A stretch of 64,000 nt of DNA from Corticimicrobacter populi. Its GTDB lineage: Bacteria > Pseudomonadota > Gammaproteobacteria > Burkholderiales > Burkholderiaceae_B. Numbering within the stretch: the first letter of the stretch is position 1; each line of letters opens with the position of its first letter. This document shows, one piece after another, positions 9,541-19,134 of this stretch. Location of the stretch: the NCBI RefSeq assembly GCF_003123725.1, contig NZ_QETA01000002.1, forward strand, positions 186,001 to 250,000. Direction: 5' to 3'. The position numbers and the translations under genes were made by a program. The notes below the pieces were generated by a model. It was given only the letters and a program-made list of their open reading frames with translations. It was not told the origin of the DNA and ran no database searches.

Positions 9541-9558
9541 ATTGCGAGTATGTGACAG
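9541..9558 (-). promoter_or_regulatory. Candidate Pho box upstream of phoB
   Basis: Read on the minus strand this is CTGTCACATACTCGCAAT. The first CTGTCA matches the PhoB half-site exactly; the second (CTCGCA) matches four of six bases at about the right spacing. It lies about 50 nt before the phoB start, where autoregulation would be expected. It is a moderate match only. Confidence 0.4.
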
Positions 9559-9620
9559 CGCGCAAATTAGACCCTGCCAGACCACGCCGGGAAGACGTGG
9601 ATACGGTACGATATAGCCCT

Positions 9621-10397
9621 ATGAACGAACAATTTTCCCGGCAGGATCGGGCTGCCACAGAAACCCCGACCACCCACTTCGGTTTCCAGACTGTCTCCGA
9701 GTCGGAGAAGGCCGGCAAGGTGGCGGGTGTGTTCCACTCCGTGGCTTCCCGCTACGACATCATGAACGACCTGATGTCGGGGGGGCTGCACCGTATCTGG
9801 AAAGCCTTCACCATCACGCGTGCCGCCATCCGGCCCGGCATGAAGGTGCTGGATATCGCCGGGGGTACGGGCGACCTGGCCAGCGCCTTCGCCAAGCGGG
9901 CGGGGCCGCAGGGCGAGGTCTGGCTGACCGACATCAACTCCTCCATGCTGGGCGTCGGGCGTGACCGTCTGCTCGACAAGGGTCAGGTGCTGCCGGTGGC
10001 CGTGTGCGATGCCGAGCACCTGCCGTTTCCCGATCAGTATTTCGACCGGGTGAGCGTGGCTTTCGGCCTGCGCAACATGACCCACAAGGATGCGGCACTG
10101 GCCGAGATGCGGCGTGTGCTCAAGCCGGGCGGCAAGCTGCTGGTGCTGGAGTTCTCGCGCATCGCCAAGCCATTGGCGCCTGCCTACGACTGGTATTCCT
10201 TCAATATCCTGCCGTGGCTGGGTCAGAAGGTCGCGGGCGATGCGGAAAGCTATCGCTATCTGGCCGAGTCCATCCGCATGCATCCCGATCAGGATACCCT
10301 GGCCGAGATGCTGCGTACCGCCGGCCTGGAGCGGGTGCAGTATTTCAATCTCACGGCCGGGCTGGTGGCCCTGCACGAAGGCGTGCGTCTGGACTGA
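9621..10397 (+). CDS. ubiE: Ubiquinone/menaquinone C-methyltransferase UbiE
   Basis: SAM-dependent methyltransferase for the C-methylation step of ubiquinone (and, where present, menaquinone) synthesis. The 258 residues from ATG 9621 include the UbiE signature around [19 protein letters not shown] motif [13 protein letters not shown] (about 75-86) and [10 protein letters not shown] (typical UbiE motif). The frame is open further upstream, but family length and the start of homology support ATG 9621. A strong intrinsic terminator follows, so ubiE is probably transcribed alone although ubiJ and ubiB lie just beyond. Confidence 0.95.
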   Translation: MNEQFSRQDRAATETPTTHFGFQTVSESEKAGKVAGVFHSVASRYDIMNDLMSGGLHRIWKAFTITRAAIRPGMKVLDIAGGTGDLASAFAKRAGPQGEVWLTDINSSMLGVGRDRLLDKGQVLPVAVCDAEHLPFPDQYFDRVSVAFGLRNMTHKDAALAEMRRVLKPGGKLLVLEFSRIAKPLAPAYDWYSFNILPWLGQKVAGDAESYRYLAESIRMHPDQDTLAEMLRTAGLERVQYFNLTAGLVALHEGVRLD

Positions 10398-10402
10398 TGT
10401 CG

Positions 10403-10454
10403 AAAAAGCTGCCCCCCTGCAATCCTGTGCGGTTGCAGGGGGGCAGCTTTTTTT
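10403..10454 (+). terminator. Rho-independent terminator of ubiE
   Basis: A perfect hairpin starts 6 nt after the ubiE stop: AAAAAGCTGCCCCCCTGCAA pairs with its reverse complement across a 10-nt loop, and the 3' arm runs straight into a T tract. The A tract on the 5' side makes it potentially bidirectional. Confidence 0.92.
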
Positions 10455-10547
10455 ACTGTTGTATTCCTGTCGGGCTTGCCGCAGGCATGATAATTCCGTT
10501 AAGCTTGTGTTCAGCTTAATGTCAGAATTGTCTTGCAGGAGTGTGCC

Positions 10548-11585
10548 TTGAAGATTTCCTACCGTTTTTCCCGCATGCTGGCCGTGGCCGTGCTCGCGTT
10601 CAGCGGCACCGCCATGCTGTCGGTGTCCTTCGATGCCGAAGCACAGCGCATGGGGCGCGGCGGCAGCGCCGGACGCCAGTCTTCCAACGTCATGCAGCAA
10701 CGCCAGGCGACCACCCCGCCGGCAGCCAACACCCAGCGCCAGGCTGGCCAGCAGCCTGCTGCTGCCAATAGCGCTGCAGGTGCAGCCAGCCAGCAGGCGG
10801 CGCGCAGCGGCGCATCGCGCTGGCTGGGGCCGCTGGCCGGCATTGCCGCTGGCCTGGGGTTGGCAGCGCTGTTCTCCAGCCTGGGGCTGGGGGGCGCGCT
10901 GGCCGAGTTTCTGTCCAGTGCCTTGCTGATCGCATTGATCGCCTTTGCCGGCCTGTTCATCTGGCGTCGCCTGCGTGGCGCGTCGGCTCAGCGCCCTGCG
11001 GCGCAGGGAGCGGCAGCCGGTGCCGGTGCATCCGGTGGCGCGTTCGGCCAGGGGCAGTTCCAGCAGCAGGGCATGTGGCGTGATGCACAGCCTGCCATGC
11101 CGGCAGCGCAGCCGTCAGCACCGGCTGCCTCGACATCCTCATCTCCAGCTTTCATGAGCACGGCGGCCGAACCTGCCGTCGGTCAGGGGCAGGATGACTG
11201 GTATATCCCTGCCGACTTCGATGTGCCGCAGTTCCTGCAGCATGCCAAGTCGCATTTCGTGCAGATCCAGGCACTGTGGGATCGTGGCGATATCGAACAG
11301 CTTGGCGATTACATGACCGAGGATCTGCTGGCCGAAATGCGCCACCAGCTTGAACAGCGCGAAGGTGGCAACCATACCGAAGTGGTGCTGCTCAATGCCG
11401 AGCTGCTGGGTATCGAGAATGTGCCCGACGGCTACCTGGCCAGCGTGCGCTATTCCGGCATGCTGCGTGATGCACCGGGTGCCGAGGCTTTCCGATTCGA
11501 GGAAGTCTGGAACCTTTACAAGGGTGACGATACGGGCTGGCTGCTGGCAGGTATCCAGCAACTGGACGGCGAACAGTCCAACTGA
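10548..11585 (+). CDS. Tim44-like domain membrane protein
   Basis: A 345-residue protein with an N-terminal signal or anchor (MLAVAVLAFSGTAML), a low-complexity Gln/Ala/Gly linker (about 35-90), a hydrophobic glycine-rich segment (GLGLAALFSSLGLGGALAEF with SSALLIALIAFAGLFIW), a second Gln/Ala-rich linker, and a C-terminal Tim44-like domain (about 205-345; FDVPQFLQHAKSHFVQIQALWDRGD and LLNAELLGIENV). Bacterial Tim44-like proteins are poorly characterised. TTG 10548 is chosen because AGGAG (10537-10541) is 6 nt upstream. It sits between ubiE and ubiJ but is separated from ubiE by a terminator. Confidence 0.82.
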   Translation: MKISYRFSRMLAVAVLAFSGTAMLSVSFDAEAQRMGRGGSAGRQSSNVMQQRQATTPPAANTQRQAGQQPAAANSAAGAASQQAARSGASRWLGPLAGIAAGLGLAALFSSLGLGGALAEFLSSALLIALIAFAGLFIWRRLRGASAQRPAAQGAAAGAGASGGAFGQGQFQQQGMWRDAQPAMPAAQPSAPAASTSSSPAFMSTAAEPAVGQGQDDWYIPADFDVPQFLQHAKSHFVQIQALWDRGDIEQLGDYMTEDLLAEMRHQLEQREGGNHTEVVLLNAELLGIENVPDGYLASVRYSGMLRDAPGAEAFRFEEVWNLYKGDDTGWLLAGIQQLDGEQSN

Positions 11586-11768
11586 TCGTGCTGTTGCCGG
11601 ATGCCGCCCCTGGGGTGGCTCCGGAAAAAAATTTGTCGTATCGCAAGGGCGGGCCGCATGGTTCGCCCTTTTACTTGATGGTGAGCGCCCTGGTATCCCG
11701 TAGTCCGGTAAACTTGCGGTCTGATCCCCCGATTGACTAGACAATCAGACACATAGGCTGGTGCCGTC

Positions 11769-12374
11769 ATGCTTTCCCACCTTGTTCCTCCTCCTCCTTC
11801 CGCCCTGATCGTCAGGACGCTCAATGCCCTGCTGGCTCGCGAGGCCTGGGCGGCGCAGCGGCTGGCTCCGCACCACGGCAAGACGGTGCAGGTCGAGGTC
11901 GGCCGTATCGTACTGGCCCTGTCCATCGAGGCGGGCGGAACGCTGGTTCGCGCCGAGACACAGGACAGCGCCGATGTCCGGCTGCAGATCACCCCTGCCA
12001 AGATCGATGTCCGCAAGGCCGGCGAGCCGGAGGCGGCTCTGATGGAGGCCATGCGCATCGAGGGCGAAGCTGCGCTGGCGCAGGTCGTGGCCGAACTGGC
12101 GCGTCATCTGCGCTGGGATGTCGAGGAAGAACTGGCCCGCCGCTTTGGTGATGCTGCGGGTGCGCAGATCTATCGCACTGCGCGCGGTGCGGCGCAGGGC
12201 CTGCGCACCTTGTTCGGACGCCTGGCCGGTAACGTGGTCGAGTATGTCAGCGAGGAGCAACCCATGGTGACGGGACGAGCCATACAGGCACGCTTCGAAC
12301 AGGATATCCGGCTGCTGGGTGAGGATCTGCGCCGCATGCAGGCGCGGGTCGCCCGGCTGGAGCGGCAGGCATGA
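11769..12374 (+). CDS. ubiJ: Ubiquinone biosynthesis accessory factor UbiJ (SCP2 domain)
   Basis: A 201-residue lipid-binding accessory protein of the ubiquinone complex. The N-terminal half matches the SCP2-like sterol-carrier fold of UbiJ ([15 protein letters not shown]-like start, then [13 protein letters not shown]). The C-terminal half is helical and ends with a coiled-coil-like segment ([27 protein letters not shown]). Its stop overlaps the ubiB start by ATGA, the standard ubiJ-ubiB coupling. The long C-terminal extension is usual for the family. Confidence 0.85.
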   Translation: MLSHLVPPPPSALIVRTLNALLAREAWAAQRLAPHHGKTVQVEVGRIVLALSIEAGGTLVRAETQDSADVRLQITPAKIDVRKAGEPEAALMEAMRIEGEAALAQVVAELARHLRWDVEEELARRFGDAAGAQIYRTARGAAQGLRTLFGRLAGNVVEYVSEEQPMVTGRAIQARFEQDIRLLGEDLRRMQARVARLERQA

Positions 12375-13930
12375 GGATATTCAGCAGCCTGGGTCGCCTG
12401 TTCAAGATTGTCCTGGTCGTATTCCGCTATCAGCTTGATGAGTTGGTTCTCTCCGGTATCCGCAGTCCGCTGGCGACCCGGTTGCTGCGGCTGGTGCGGT
12501 TCGGCCGCCAGCCCAAGTTGTCGCGCGGTGTGCGTCTGCGCAAGGCGCTGGAGGAGCTGGGGCCGGTGTTCGTCAAGTTCGGCCAGGTGCTCTCGACCCG
12601 GCCGGATATCGTGCCGCATGACATTGCCCATGAACTGGCCTTGCTGCAGGATCGCGTGCCGCCGTTTCCTTCCGAACAGGCGGCGGCTTTCATCGAGGCT
12701 TCTTTCGGGCAGCCTCCCGAGGTGTTGTTTGCCCATTTCGAGCGCGAGCCTGTGGCATCGGCCTCCGTGGCCCAGGTGCACTTTGCCGTGCTGCATGATG
12801 GCCGCGAGGTGGCCGTCAAAATATTGCGTCCGCGCATGCTGGACGTGATCGAAAACGACCTGCGGCTGATGGAGATCATGGCCCGGTTGGTCGAGCGGAT
12901 TCCCGATGGCAAGCGCCTGCGTCCGCGTGAGGTGGTCGATGAGTTCGACAAATACCTGCATGACGAGCTGGATCTGCAGAAAGAGGCTGCCAACTGCAGT
13001 CAGTTACGGCGCAATTTCGAGCCGGGCTCGGCGCGCGGCGAACTGCTCATGGTGCCGGAAGTCGTGTGGGAGTTCACCTCGCGCAATGTATTCACGATGC
13101 AGCGCATGCGCGGCATCCAGGTCAGTCAGATCGACAGGCTGCGTGCCGCCGGTGTGGATATCCCCCGCCTGGCGCAGACCGGCGTCGAGATTTTCTTTAC
13201 CCAGGTGTTCAGCGACGGCTTTTTCCATGCCGACATGCATCCGGGCAATATCTATGTGTCGGACGAACCGGCGACGCTGGGGCGCTATATCGCCCTGGAC
13301 TTCGGCATCGTCGGTTCGCTGTCCGAGTTCGACAAGAACTATCTGGCGCAGAACTTCTTGGCGTTCTTCCAGCGCGATTACCGGCGGGTGGCCCAGTTGC
13401 ACATCGAGTCGGGCTGGGTGCCTGCCGATACCCGCGAAGAAGAGCTCGAAGGTGCGGTGCGTGCAGTGTGCGAACCGTATTTCGACCGGCCTCTGTCCGA
13501 GATTTCGCTGGGTCAGGTGCTGCTGCGGTTGTTCCAGACTTCGCGGCGCTTCAATGTCGAGATCCAGCCGCAATTGGTGTTGCTGCAGAAAACGCTGCTC
13601 AATGTCGAAGGCATGGGGCGTGAGCTCGACCCCGATCTGGACCTGTGGCGCACGGCCAAGCCGTTCCTGGAAAAGTGGATGCATCAGCGCATGGGACTGG
13701 CGGGCCTGCGCAGCAAGCTCAAGCAGGAGGCTTCGCAATGGGCCCAGTTCCTGCCCGAACTGCCTCGTCTGGCGCATGAGCGCCTCAAGCGGCCTGACTA
13801 TGGTCCCGAGCTGATGGATGAACTGCGCCGGTTGCGGCAGGCCCAGGAGCAGGGCAACCGCTGGACCGCCACCCTGGCGGGTGTGCTGGCGCTGGGGCTG
13901 GCCGTGCTGCTGTGGGCGCTGATGCGCTGA
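12371..13930 (+). CDS. ubiB: Ubiquinone biosynthesis regulatory kinase-like protein UbiB
   Basis: ABC1/AarF-family atypical kinase/ATPase needed for aerobic ubiquinone synthesis, 519 residues. Visible landmarks are the KxGQ motif ([13 protein letters not shown], near residue 70), an Ala-rich nucleotide loop ([13 protein letters not shown]), the catalytic-type lysine in [16 protein letters not shown] and LDFGIVG. Two hydrophobic segments at the extreme C-terminus ([19 protein letters not shown]) form the membrane anchor. It is translationally coupled to ubiJ. Confidence 0.95.
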   Translation: MRIFSSLGRLFKIVLVVFRYQLDELVLSGIRSPLATRLLRLVRFGRQPKLSRGVRLRKALEELGPVFVKFGQVLSTRPDIVPHDIAHELALLQDRVPPFPSEQAAAFIEASFGQPPEVLFAHFEREPVASASVAQVHFAVLHDGREVAVKILRPRMLDVIENDLRLMEIMARLVERIPDGKRLRPREVVDEFDKYLHDELDLQKEAANCSQLRRNFEPGSARGELLMVPEVVWEFTSRNVFTMQRMRGIQVSQIDRLRAAGVDIPRLAQTGVEIFFTQVFSDGFFHADMHPGNIYVSDEPATLGRYIALDFGIVGSLSEFDKNYLAQNFLAFFQRDYRRVAQLHIESGWVPADTREEELEGAVRAVCEPYFDRPLSEISLGQVLLRLFQTSRRFNVEIQPQLVLLQKTLLNVEGMGRELDPDLDLWRTAKPFLEKWMHQRMGLAGLRSKLKQEASQWAQFLPELPRLAHERLKRPDYGPELMDELRRLRQAQEQGNRWTATLAGVLALGLAVLLWALMR

Positions 13931-13954
13931 CCGACGCAGCCGGTGTGGCGGGTA

Positions 13955-14716
13955 CTATTCGATAGCACCCGCCAGTGCCGGCAGCATGCCCAGCATGGCC
14001 ATGCAATATCCGACCAGGGCATAGCCCCGCCCTCTGAAACTACGAATCTGTGGTTTGCCGGCATGGCGTCCGTTCGGCAGGCCAAGCTTGCGCCGCAGAT
14101 TGCTCATGTGCGTGTCCAGGCTGCGATCCTTGGGCGCGGCATCGCCTGCCAGTGATCCGGCCCGTAATTGCTCACGACTGACCAGATTGCCGGACTGGCG
14201 CATCAGCATGCCCAGCAGATTCATTTCGGCGGCAGTCAGGTAGGCAGTGCGATTTTCCAGGGTGGCCACCGAGGCGTCCATGTCCAGCCGCAGGTCGCCA
14301 CATTCCAGCATGCCAGCAATCTGGCGTCTGCCATGCAGGTCGGGTTCGAGAATCTGGATGATCTGCAGCCCGAGATAATGGGCATCGATCGGCGCAGGTA
14401 CTGCGCGCAACTGTGCAGTGCGCAGATAGCGCCCATAGTGCCGTGCCGCATCGGCCGAGGCATGCGGCGTGCCCAGCAACATGATTGGACAGCGTGGCGA
14501 GGCCTGTGACAGCACGCGCAGCAATTGCCCGACGGCATCAGCGGAAAAAGATGTATCGATAAGGGCCAGTCCTGGCTGGATTGTCGTGCTCTTGTTCAGT
14601 GCGGAGTCGATGCCGGTGGCCAGGTGAAGGGTGGTGATGCCGGCCGCGGCAATCGCGGGCGTGACTTCGCCCAGCAGATCCTTATGGGCAACAGCGAGAA
14701 CTTCGATCGATTTCAT
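13955..14716 (-). CDS. OmpR-type DNA-binding regulator with a degenerate receiver domain
   Basis: A 253-residue transcription regulator. The C-terminal half is a clear winged helix (LTAAEMNLLGMLMRQSGNLVSREQL, DTHMSNLRRKLGL, IRSFRGRGYALVG). The N-terminal half has the length and strand pattern of a receiver and keeps an aspartate in LALIDTS, but it lacks the acidic pair at the end of strand 1 (VAHKD) and the conserved lysine (VPAPID instead of a KP motif). Phosphorylation is therefore doubtful. The last residues (YCMAMLGMLPALAGAIE) are hydrophobic and unusual. It is divergent from the TonB receptor gene, a plausible target. No partner kinase is adjacent. Confidence 0.82.
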   Translation of the reverse strand: MKSIEVLAVAHKDLLGEVTPAIAAAGITTLHLATGIDSALNKSTTIQPGLALIDTSFSADAVGQLLRVLSQASPRCPIMLLGTPHASADAARHYGRYLRTAQLRAVPAPIDAHYLGLQIIQILEPDLHGRRQIAGMLECGDLRLDMDASVATLENRTAYLTAAEMNLLGMLMRQSGNLVSREQLRAGSLAGDAAPKDRSLDTHMSNLRRKLGLPNGRHAGKPQIRSFRGRGYALVGYCMAMLGMLPALAGAIE

Positions 14717-14927
14717 GATGCTTCAGGTTGCCTTGCAGCAGGCCGGTACGAAATGGAATGCGGAATGACGTTGCATGGATGCAATCGGCAAATCTTAAGA
14801 AACCTTAATAAAACTGTATTTTCCTATTGTTTGTCAATAGCAATACTAACAATTTTCATTTGCTGGATAGGATGCCTCTGGACCTAGCGCCGCAGGACTG
14901 ATGCGGCGCGCTTATTCTGGAGTGCAT

Positions 14928-17084
14928 ATGCATCAACCTACCCGACTGGCGCTGGCATTGTCCGGTGCCTTTGCGATTGGCAGCCTGCCTGCGCAGGCAC
15001 AGACGCAGACACGAACCGCTGTAGACAGCCTCGACACCATCGTGGTTTCGGCCGCAGGCTTCGAACAGGACATCAAGCAGGCTCCGGCCAGCATTTCCGT
15101 GATTACGCACGAGGAACTGGCCAGCAAGGATTTCTCCAGCATTGCCGAGGCCATCGGTGATATCGAAGGCGTGGATATCGGCGATTCGGCTGGCAAGACG
15201 GGCGGTCTCAATATCAGTATTCGCGGCATGCCTTCCGACTACACGCTGATCATGATCGATGGGCGTCGCCAGAATGTAGCGGGCAATGTCACGCCGAACG
15301 GCTTTGGCGAAACCTCGACCAGCTTCATCCCGCCGCTTTCTGCCATCGAGCGGATCGAAGTGATCCGCGGGCCGATGTCTACGCTGTACGGCTCGGACGC
15401 CATGGGTGGCGTGGTCAACATTATCACCAAGAAAGTGTCGCCCGAGTGGGGCGGCTCCCTGACACTGGGCAGCACCCTGCAGACCGACAACCGCTTTGGT
15501 CACAACCAGGATGCCAATGTCTACGTCAGTGGTCCCATCAAACAGGACGTGCTGGGCGTGGCGCTGCGCGGCAGCATTTTTCATCGTGGCGCTTCGAACA
15601 TCAGCTATCCGGTGGCGACGGGTGCCGATGCGGTTCCGGTCATGGGGGCCAACCCGGTCAAATATACCAATACCAGCGTGGGGGCCAAGTTTTCGCTGAC
15701 GCCCAATGCGGATCACGACATCGTGCTGGATATCGACTCCCAGCGCCAGAAATACGATAACAGCGACAGCGCGCGTTATGTCGGCACCGTCGACAATCCA
15801 GCGCTGGGCACCTATGGCGGCTATGCCGATACACAGCGCTTCAACCGGCACCAGTACAGCCTGTCTCATACCGGCCGGCTGGGTTTCGGCACGATCGAGT
15901 CGGTCCTGAGCCGCAACGAAACGGAAACGCTGGGACGGACCATTCCCCGAGGCGTGCCGGGCAAGGAGCCCGGTTCCGACCGCACACTGGAGATCAAGAC
16001 CACCATTCTCGACAGCAAGCTGATCCTGCCGATCGATACCTCGTGGGGCGAGCATCTGCTGACCGTGGGTGGACAGTGGCAGGACGGCAAGATGACCGAC
16101 GCCGTGGCGACCAATGATTTCAAGTACGAGCAGTGGGCGCTGTTCGTGGAAAACGAATACCGGCCGATCCATGACCTGGCCCTGACTGCCGGGGTGCGCT
16201 ACGACCACCACGATGCCTTTGGCGGCCATACCAGCCCGCGTGGCTATATCGTCTGGACCAGTACGCCGAACTGGACGTTCAAGGGCGGGGTCAGCGCTGG
16301 CTACAAGACGCCGCGTCTTGATCAACTGGCCGACGGCATCATCGGCTTTGGCGGCCAGGGGCGTTTCCCGCTGATCGGTACGCCCACGCTCAAGCCCGAG
16401 AAGAGCCTCAGTACCGAGGTCGGCGTGCTCTATGACAGTCTGGATGGCTTCACCTCCACGCTGACGCTGTTCAACAATGATTTCAAGGACAAGATCGCTT
16501 CCGGTCCCGGGGTGCCCAATTGCTCTTTCGCCGGGGATCCGAATCGTCCTGGCTGCGTGGACTTCGGCTATTTCCCGTCGCAGGACACCTACGGACAGAG
16601 TATCAATGTGGACAAGGCCGTGACCCGCGGTGTCGAGTTCAGCACGCGCTGGCAAATGAATGATGCCTGGGCCGTGTCAGGCAATTACACGTATACCAGC
16701 AGCAAGCAGAAAAGCGGTGCCAACGAAGGCGCGCCGCTGACCAACACGCCGCGCCACATGTTCAATGCCAAGCTGGACTGGGTGCCGAACGACACCTGGA
16801 GCGCCTGGATGCGTACCGAGATCCGCAGTTCGCGTTATCGCTCCGACGATACCGTTCGTGATCAACTGGGCAATTACAAGAGCTATGCCCTGTTCCATGT
16901 GGGTGGGGCCTATCGTGTCAACAAGGACGTGACGCTCAATGCCGGCATCTACAACCTGTTCGACAAGGATTTCATCGACTACCAGCCTTATCGCACGGCC
17001 TCTGGCGGCACCGGCTACAGCAACCGCTATATCAACAACCAGGAAGGTCGCCGTTTCTGGTTGTCGGCAACGATCCAGTTCTGA
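14928..17084 (+). CDS. TonB-dependent outer-membrane receptor
   Basis: Outer-membrane active transporter of 718 residues, probably for a siderophore or another iron chelate. A signal peptide ending AQAQ is followed by a TonB-box-like stretch (DTIVVSAAG), the plug domain (APASISVITHEEL ... IRGMPSDYTLIMIDGRR ... RIEVIRGPMSTLYGSDAMGGVVNIITKK) and a 22-strand-type barrel ending in aromatic F. A CxC-like loop (NCSFAGDPNRPGC) is similar to those of FepA/CirA-type receptors. ATG 14928 has CTGGAG 5 nt upstream; an in-frame ATG at 14901 adds nine residues and spoils the signal. The divergent regulator gene lies 211 nt away. Confidence 0.9.
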   Translation: MHQPTRLALALSGAFAIGSLPAQAQTQTRTAVDSLDTIVVSAAGFEQDIKQAPASISVITHEELASKDFSSIAEAIGDIEGVDIGDSAGKTGGLNISIRGMPSDYTLIMIDGRRQNVAGNVTPNGFGETSTSFIPPLSAIERIEVIRGPMSTLYGSDAMGGVVNIITKKVSPEWGGSLTLGSTLQTDNRFGHNQDANVYVSGPIKQDVLGVALRGSIFHRGASNISYPVATGADAVPVMGANPVKYTNTSVGAKFSLTPNADHDIVLDIDSQRQKYDNSDSARYVGTVDNPALGTYGGYADTQRFNRHQYSLSHTGRLGFGTIESVLSRNETETLGRTIPRGVPGKEPGSDRTLEIKTTILDSKLILPIDTSWGEHLLTVGGQWQDGKMTDAVATNDFKYEQWALFVENEYRPIHDLALTAGVRYDHHDAFGGHTSPRGYIVWTSTPNWTFKGGVSAGYKTPRLDQLADGIIGFGGQGRFPLIGTPTLKPEKSLSTEVGVLYDSLDGFTSTLTLFNNDFKDKIASGPGVPNCSFAGDPNRPGCVDFGYFPSQDTYGQSINVDKAVTRGVEFSTRWQMNDAWAVSGNYTYTSSKQKSGANEGAPLTNTPRHMFNAKLDWVPNDTWSAWMRTEIRSSRYRSDDTVRDQLGNYKSYALFHVGGAYRVNKDVTLNAGIYNLFDKDFIDYQPYRTASGGTGYSNRYINNQEGRRFWLSATIQF

Positions 17085-17108
17085 TCGGCAGCATGTTCGT
17101 GTCCGTAC

Positions 17109-17127
17109 CGGCGTCTATATGACGCCG
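17109..17127 (+). terminator. Short hairpin after the TonB receptor gene
   Basis: CGGCGTC and GACGCCG form a 7-bp perfect stem with a TATAT loop, 24 nt after the receptor stop. There is no T tract, so it may only stabilise the 3' end. Low confidence as a terminator. Confidence 0.35.
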
Positions 17128-17254
17128 CGTGCGGGCCTCATGAACTGGACTCCTTAACGCCAGAATCCATAAGCAATGCAGAAATGGGTATTGGCATGTG
17201 TGCGGGGCCGGTTGCTAGGATGGTTCTCTTCATCCATGACGAAAGAGCCTCCGC

Positions 17255-18229
17255 ATGTCCCGCACATTTCATCCCGGTCGCAGGAAATCCATAAAACTGA
17301 TCAGCGCGCTGGCCGCCTGGGGCGGTACGGCGGCCACCGCCTCCCTGGCCTGGGCGCAGCAGACTCAGGCCAGGGAGTTTCGCGTCGGCTGGCAGAAAGG
17401 CTCCAACCTGGCCATCCTCAAGGCACGTGGCAATCTGGACGAACGGCTCGCCAGGGAAGGTGTGACCGTGCGCTGGATCGAGTTCACCGCCGGGCCTCAG
17501 ATGCTGGAGGGGCTGAATGTAGGCAGCATCGATTTTGCCTGCGTGGGTGAGACGCCGCCCGTGTTTGCCCAGGCTGCGGGTGCCGACCTGGTGTATGTGG
17601 CCAACGAGCCACCCGCACCCAGGGCGGAGAAAGTCCTGGTGCAGAAGGATTCTCCCATTCGCGCTTTCTCCGAGCTCAAGGGCAGGCGCATTGCGCTCAA
17701 CCGGGGCTCGAACGTGCATTATCTGCTGCTGCGCCTGCTGGAGCGAGAAGGCCTGCAGTACAGCGATGTGAATGTGGTCTACCTGCCGCCCGCCGATGCG
17801 CGGGCAGCCTTCGAGAATGGTTCGATCGATGCCTGGATCATCTGGGATCCGTTTGCCCAGGCCGCCATCGGACAGGTCGATGCCCGCGTGCTGGAAAGTG
17901 GCGAGGGGCTGGTGCACAACTACAACTTCTATCTGTCGACCGGCAAATATGCCAATGCCCATCCCGAAGTGCTCAAGTGGGCCATCGAGGAGGTCAAGGC
18001 ATCCGATGACTGGACGCTGGCGCATTTCGATGAGGCGGCCGAGATCCTGGCACCGCAGATTGGTCTCAGCAAGGACATCACGCGCACGGCCCTGCAGAAC
18101 TATGGCTACGGCGTGCAGTACCTGGATGATGCCGTGATCCGGAACCAGCAGGCCATTGCCGATGCCTTCTCCGGGCAGAAGCTGATCCCCCGTCCGCTGG
18201 ATGTCGCCAGCGTGGTTTGGCGGCCCTGA
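17255..18229 (+). CDS. ssuA: Aliphatic sulfonate ABC transporter binding protein (SsuA-like)
   Basis: Periplasmic binding protein of a sulfonate/nitrate/taurine-type importer, 324 residues. The N-terminus carries a twin-arginine-like motif (GRRKSIKL) before a hydrophobic core ending AWA/QQ, so export may be by Tat or Sec. The mature part contains the SsuA hallmarks FRVGWQKGSN, FTAGPQMLEGL and DFACVGETPPVFAQAAG, and the lobe-2 phrase WIIWDPF. It precedes a permease and an ATPase of the same class, completing the transporter. No ssuD or ssuE monooxygenase or reductase gene is present nearby. Confidence 0.88.
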   Translation: MSRTFHPGRRKSIKLISALAAWGGTAATASLAWAQQTQAREFRVGWQKGSNLAILKARGNLDERLAREGVTVRWIEFTAGPQMLEGLNVGSIDFACVGETPPVFAQAAGADLVYVANEPPAPRAEKVLVQKDSPIRAFSELKGRRIALNRGSNVHYLLLRLLEREGLQYSDVNVVYLPPADARAAFENGSIDAWIIWDPFAQAAIGQVDARVLESGEGLVHNYNFYLSTGKYANAHPEVLKWAIEEVKASDDWTLAHFDEAAEILAPQIGLSKDITRTALQNYGYGVQYLDDAVIRNQQAIADAFSGQKLIPRPLDVASVVWRP

Positions 18230-18245
18230 GTGTCAGGAAGCCGTC

Positions 18246-19115
18246 ATGTCCAATGAGCAAAGCCTGACTGCCGTGCCGGGGCACGGTGATTCAGTTATCG
18301 CCGGTGCCGGTCGCGGCCCTGCCGCGTGGCAGCGTGCTGCGGCCGTCCTGCGACGGGCGGCAGGGACGCTGCTGCCCTGGCTGGTGCCCATCATCCTGTT
18401 GCTGCTGTGGCAGATCGCAGCCTCGGCGGGCTGGCTGTCCACCCGTGTGGCACCCTCCCCGGCGGCCGTGCTGGAAGCCGGCTGGACGCTGGTGCAGACC
18501 GGCGAACTGTTCCAGCACCTGTGGGCCAGTTTCGTCCGTGCGCTGACCGGGTTCCTGATCGGCGGCATTATCGGACTGGCTTTTGGCCTGCTCAACGGCG
18601 GCTTTGGTATTTTTGAACGGCTTTTCGATACCTCGATCCAGATGATCCGCAATGTGCCACACCTGGCGATGATTCCCCTGGTGATCCTCTGGTTCGGCAT
18701 CGACGAGGGCGGCAAGCTGTTCCTGGTGGCGCTGGGCACGCTGTTCCCGATCTACCTGAATACTTTTCACGGCATTCGCTCGGTGGATGCGGGCCTGGTC
18801 GAGATGGGGCGTTCCTACGGGCTGTCGAACTGGCAATTGTTCCGGCAGGTGATCCTGCCCGGGGCCATGCCGAGCATCCTGGTGGGGGTGCGCTATGCAC
18901 TGGGTTTCATGTGGTTGACGCTCATTGTGGCAGAGACCATTTCGGCGACCAGCGGCATTGGCTACATGGCGATGACGGCGCGCGAGTTCATGCAGACCGA
19001 CATCGTGGTGCTGGCGATTCTGCTCTATGCCGTGCTGGGCAAGTTGGCCGACACCGCCGCCCGCTGGCTGGAGCGCCGCCTGTTGCGCTGGAATACCGGA
19101 TTCCTGCCTGCCTGA
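18246..19115 (+). CDS. ssuC: Aliphatic sulfonate ABC transporter permease (SsuC-like)
   Basis: Inner-membrane permease of 289 residues with a cytoplasmic N-terminal tail, then six helices beginning [18 protein letters not shown]. The coupling loop reads [24 protein letters not shown], typical of the SsuC/TauC family. ATG 18246 has an AGGAAG-type site upstream and begins 16 nt after ssuA. It pairs with the SsuB ATPase that follows. Confidence 0.9.
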   Translation: MSNEQSLTAVPGHGDSVIAGAGRGPAAWQRAAAVLRRAAGTLLPWLVPIILLLLWQIAASAGWLSTRVAPSPAAVLEAGWTLVQTGELFQHLWASFVRALTGFLIGGIIGLAFGLLNGGFGIFERLFDTSIQMIRNVPHLAMIPLVILWFGIDEGGKLFLVALGTLFPIYLNTFHGIRSVDAGLVEMGRSYGLSNWQLFRQVILPGAMPSILVGVRYALGFMWLTLIVAETISATSGIGYMAMTAREFMQTDIVVLAILLYAVLGKLADTAARWLERRLLRWNTGFLPA

Positions 19116-19134
19116 CCTGATAGGGATGAACATC

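Noticed and set aside
14838-14860. AT-rich Fur-box-like sequence before the TonB receptor
   Set aside because: Only loosely resembles the Fur consensus and has weak symmetry; the surrounding 100 nt are AT-rich throughout.
14856-16655. 599-codon open frame antisense to the TonB receptor
   Set aside because: The receptor carries plug and barrel motifs; the antisense frame shows none.
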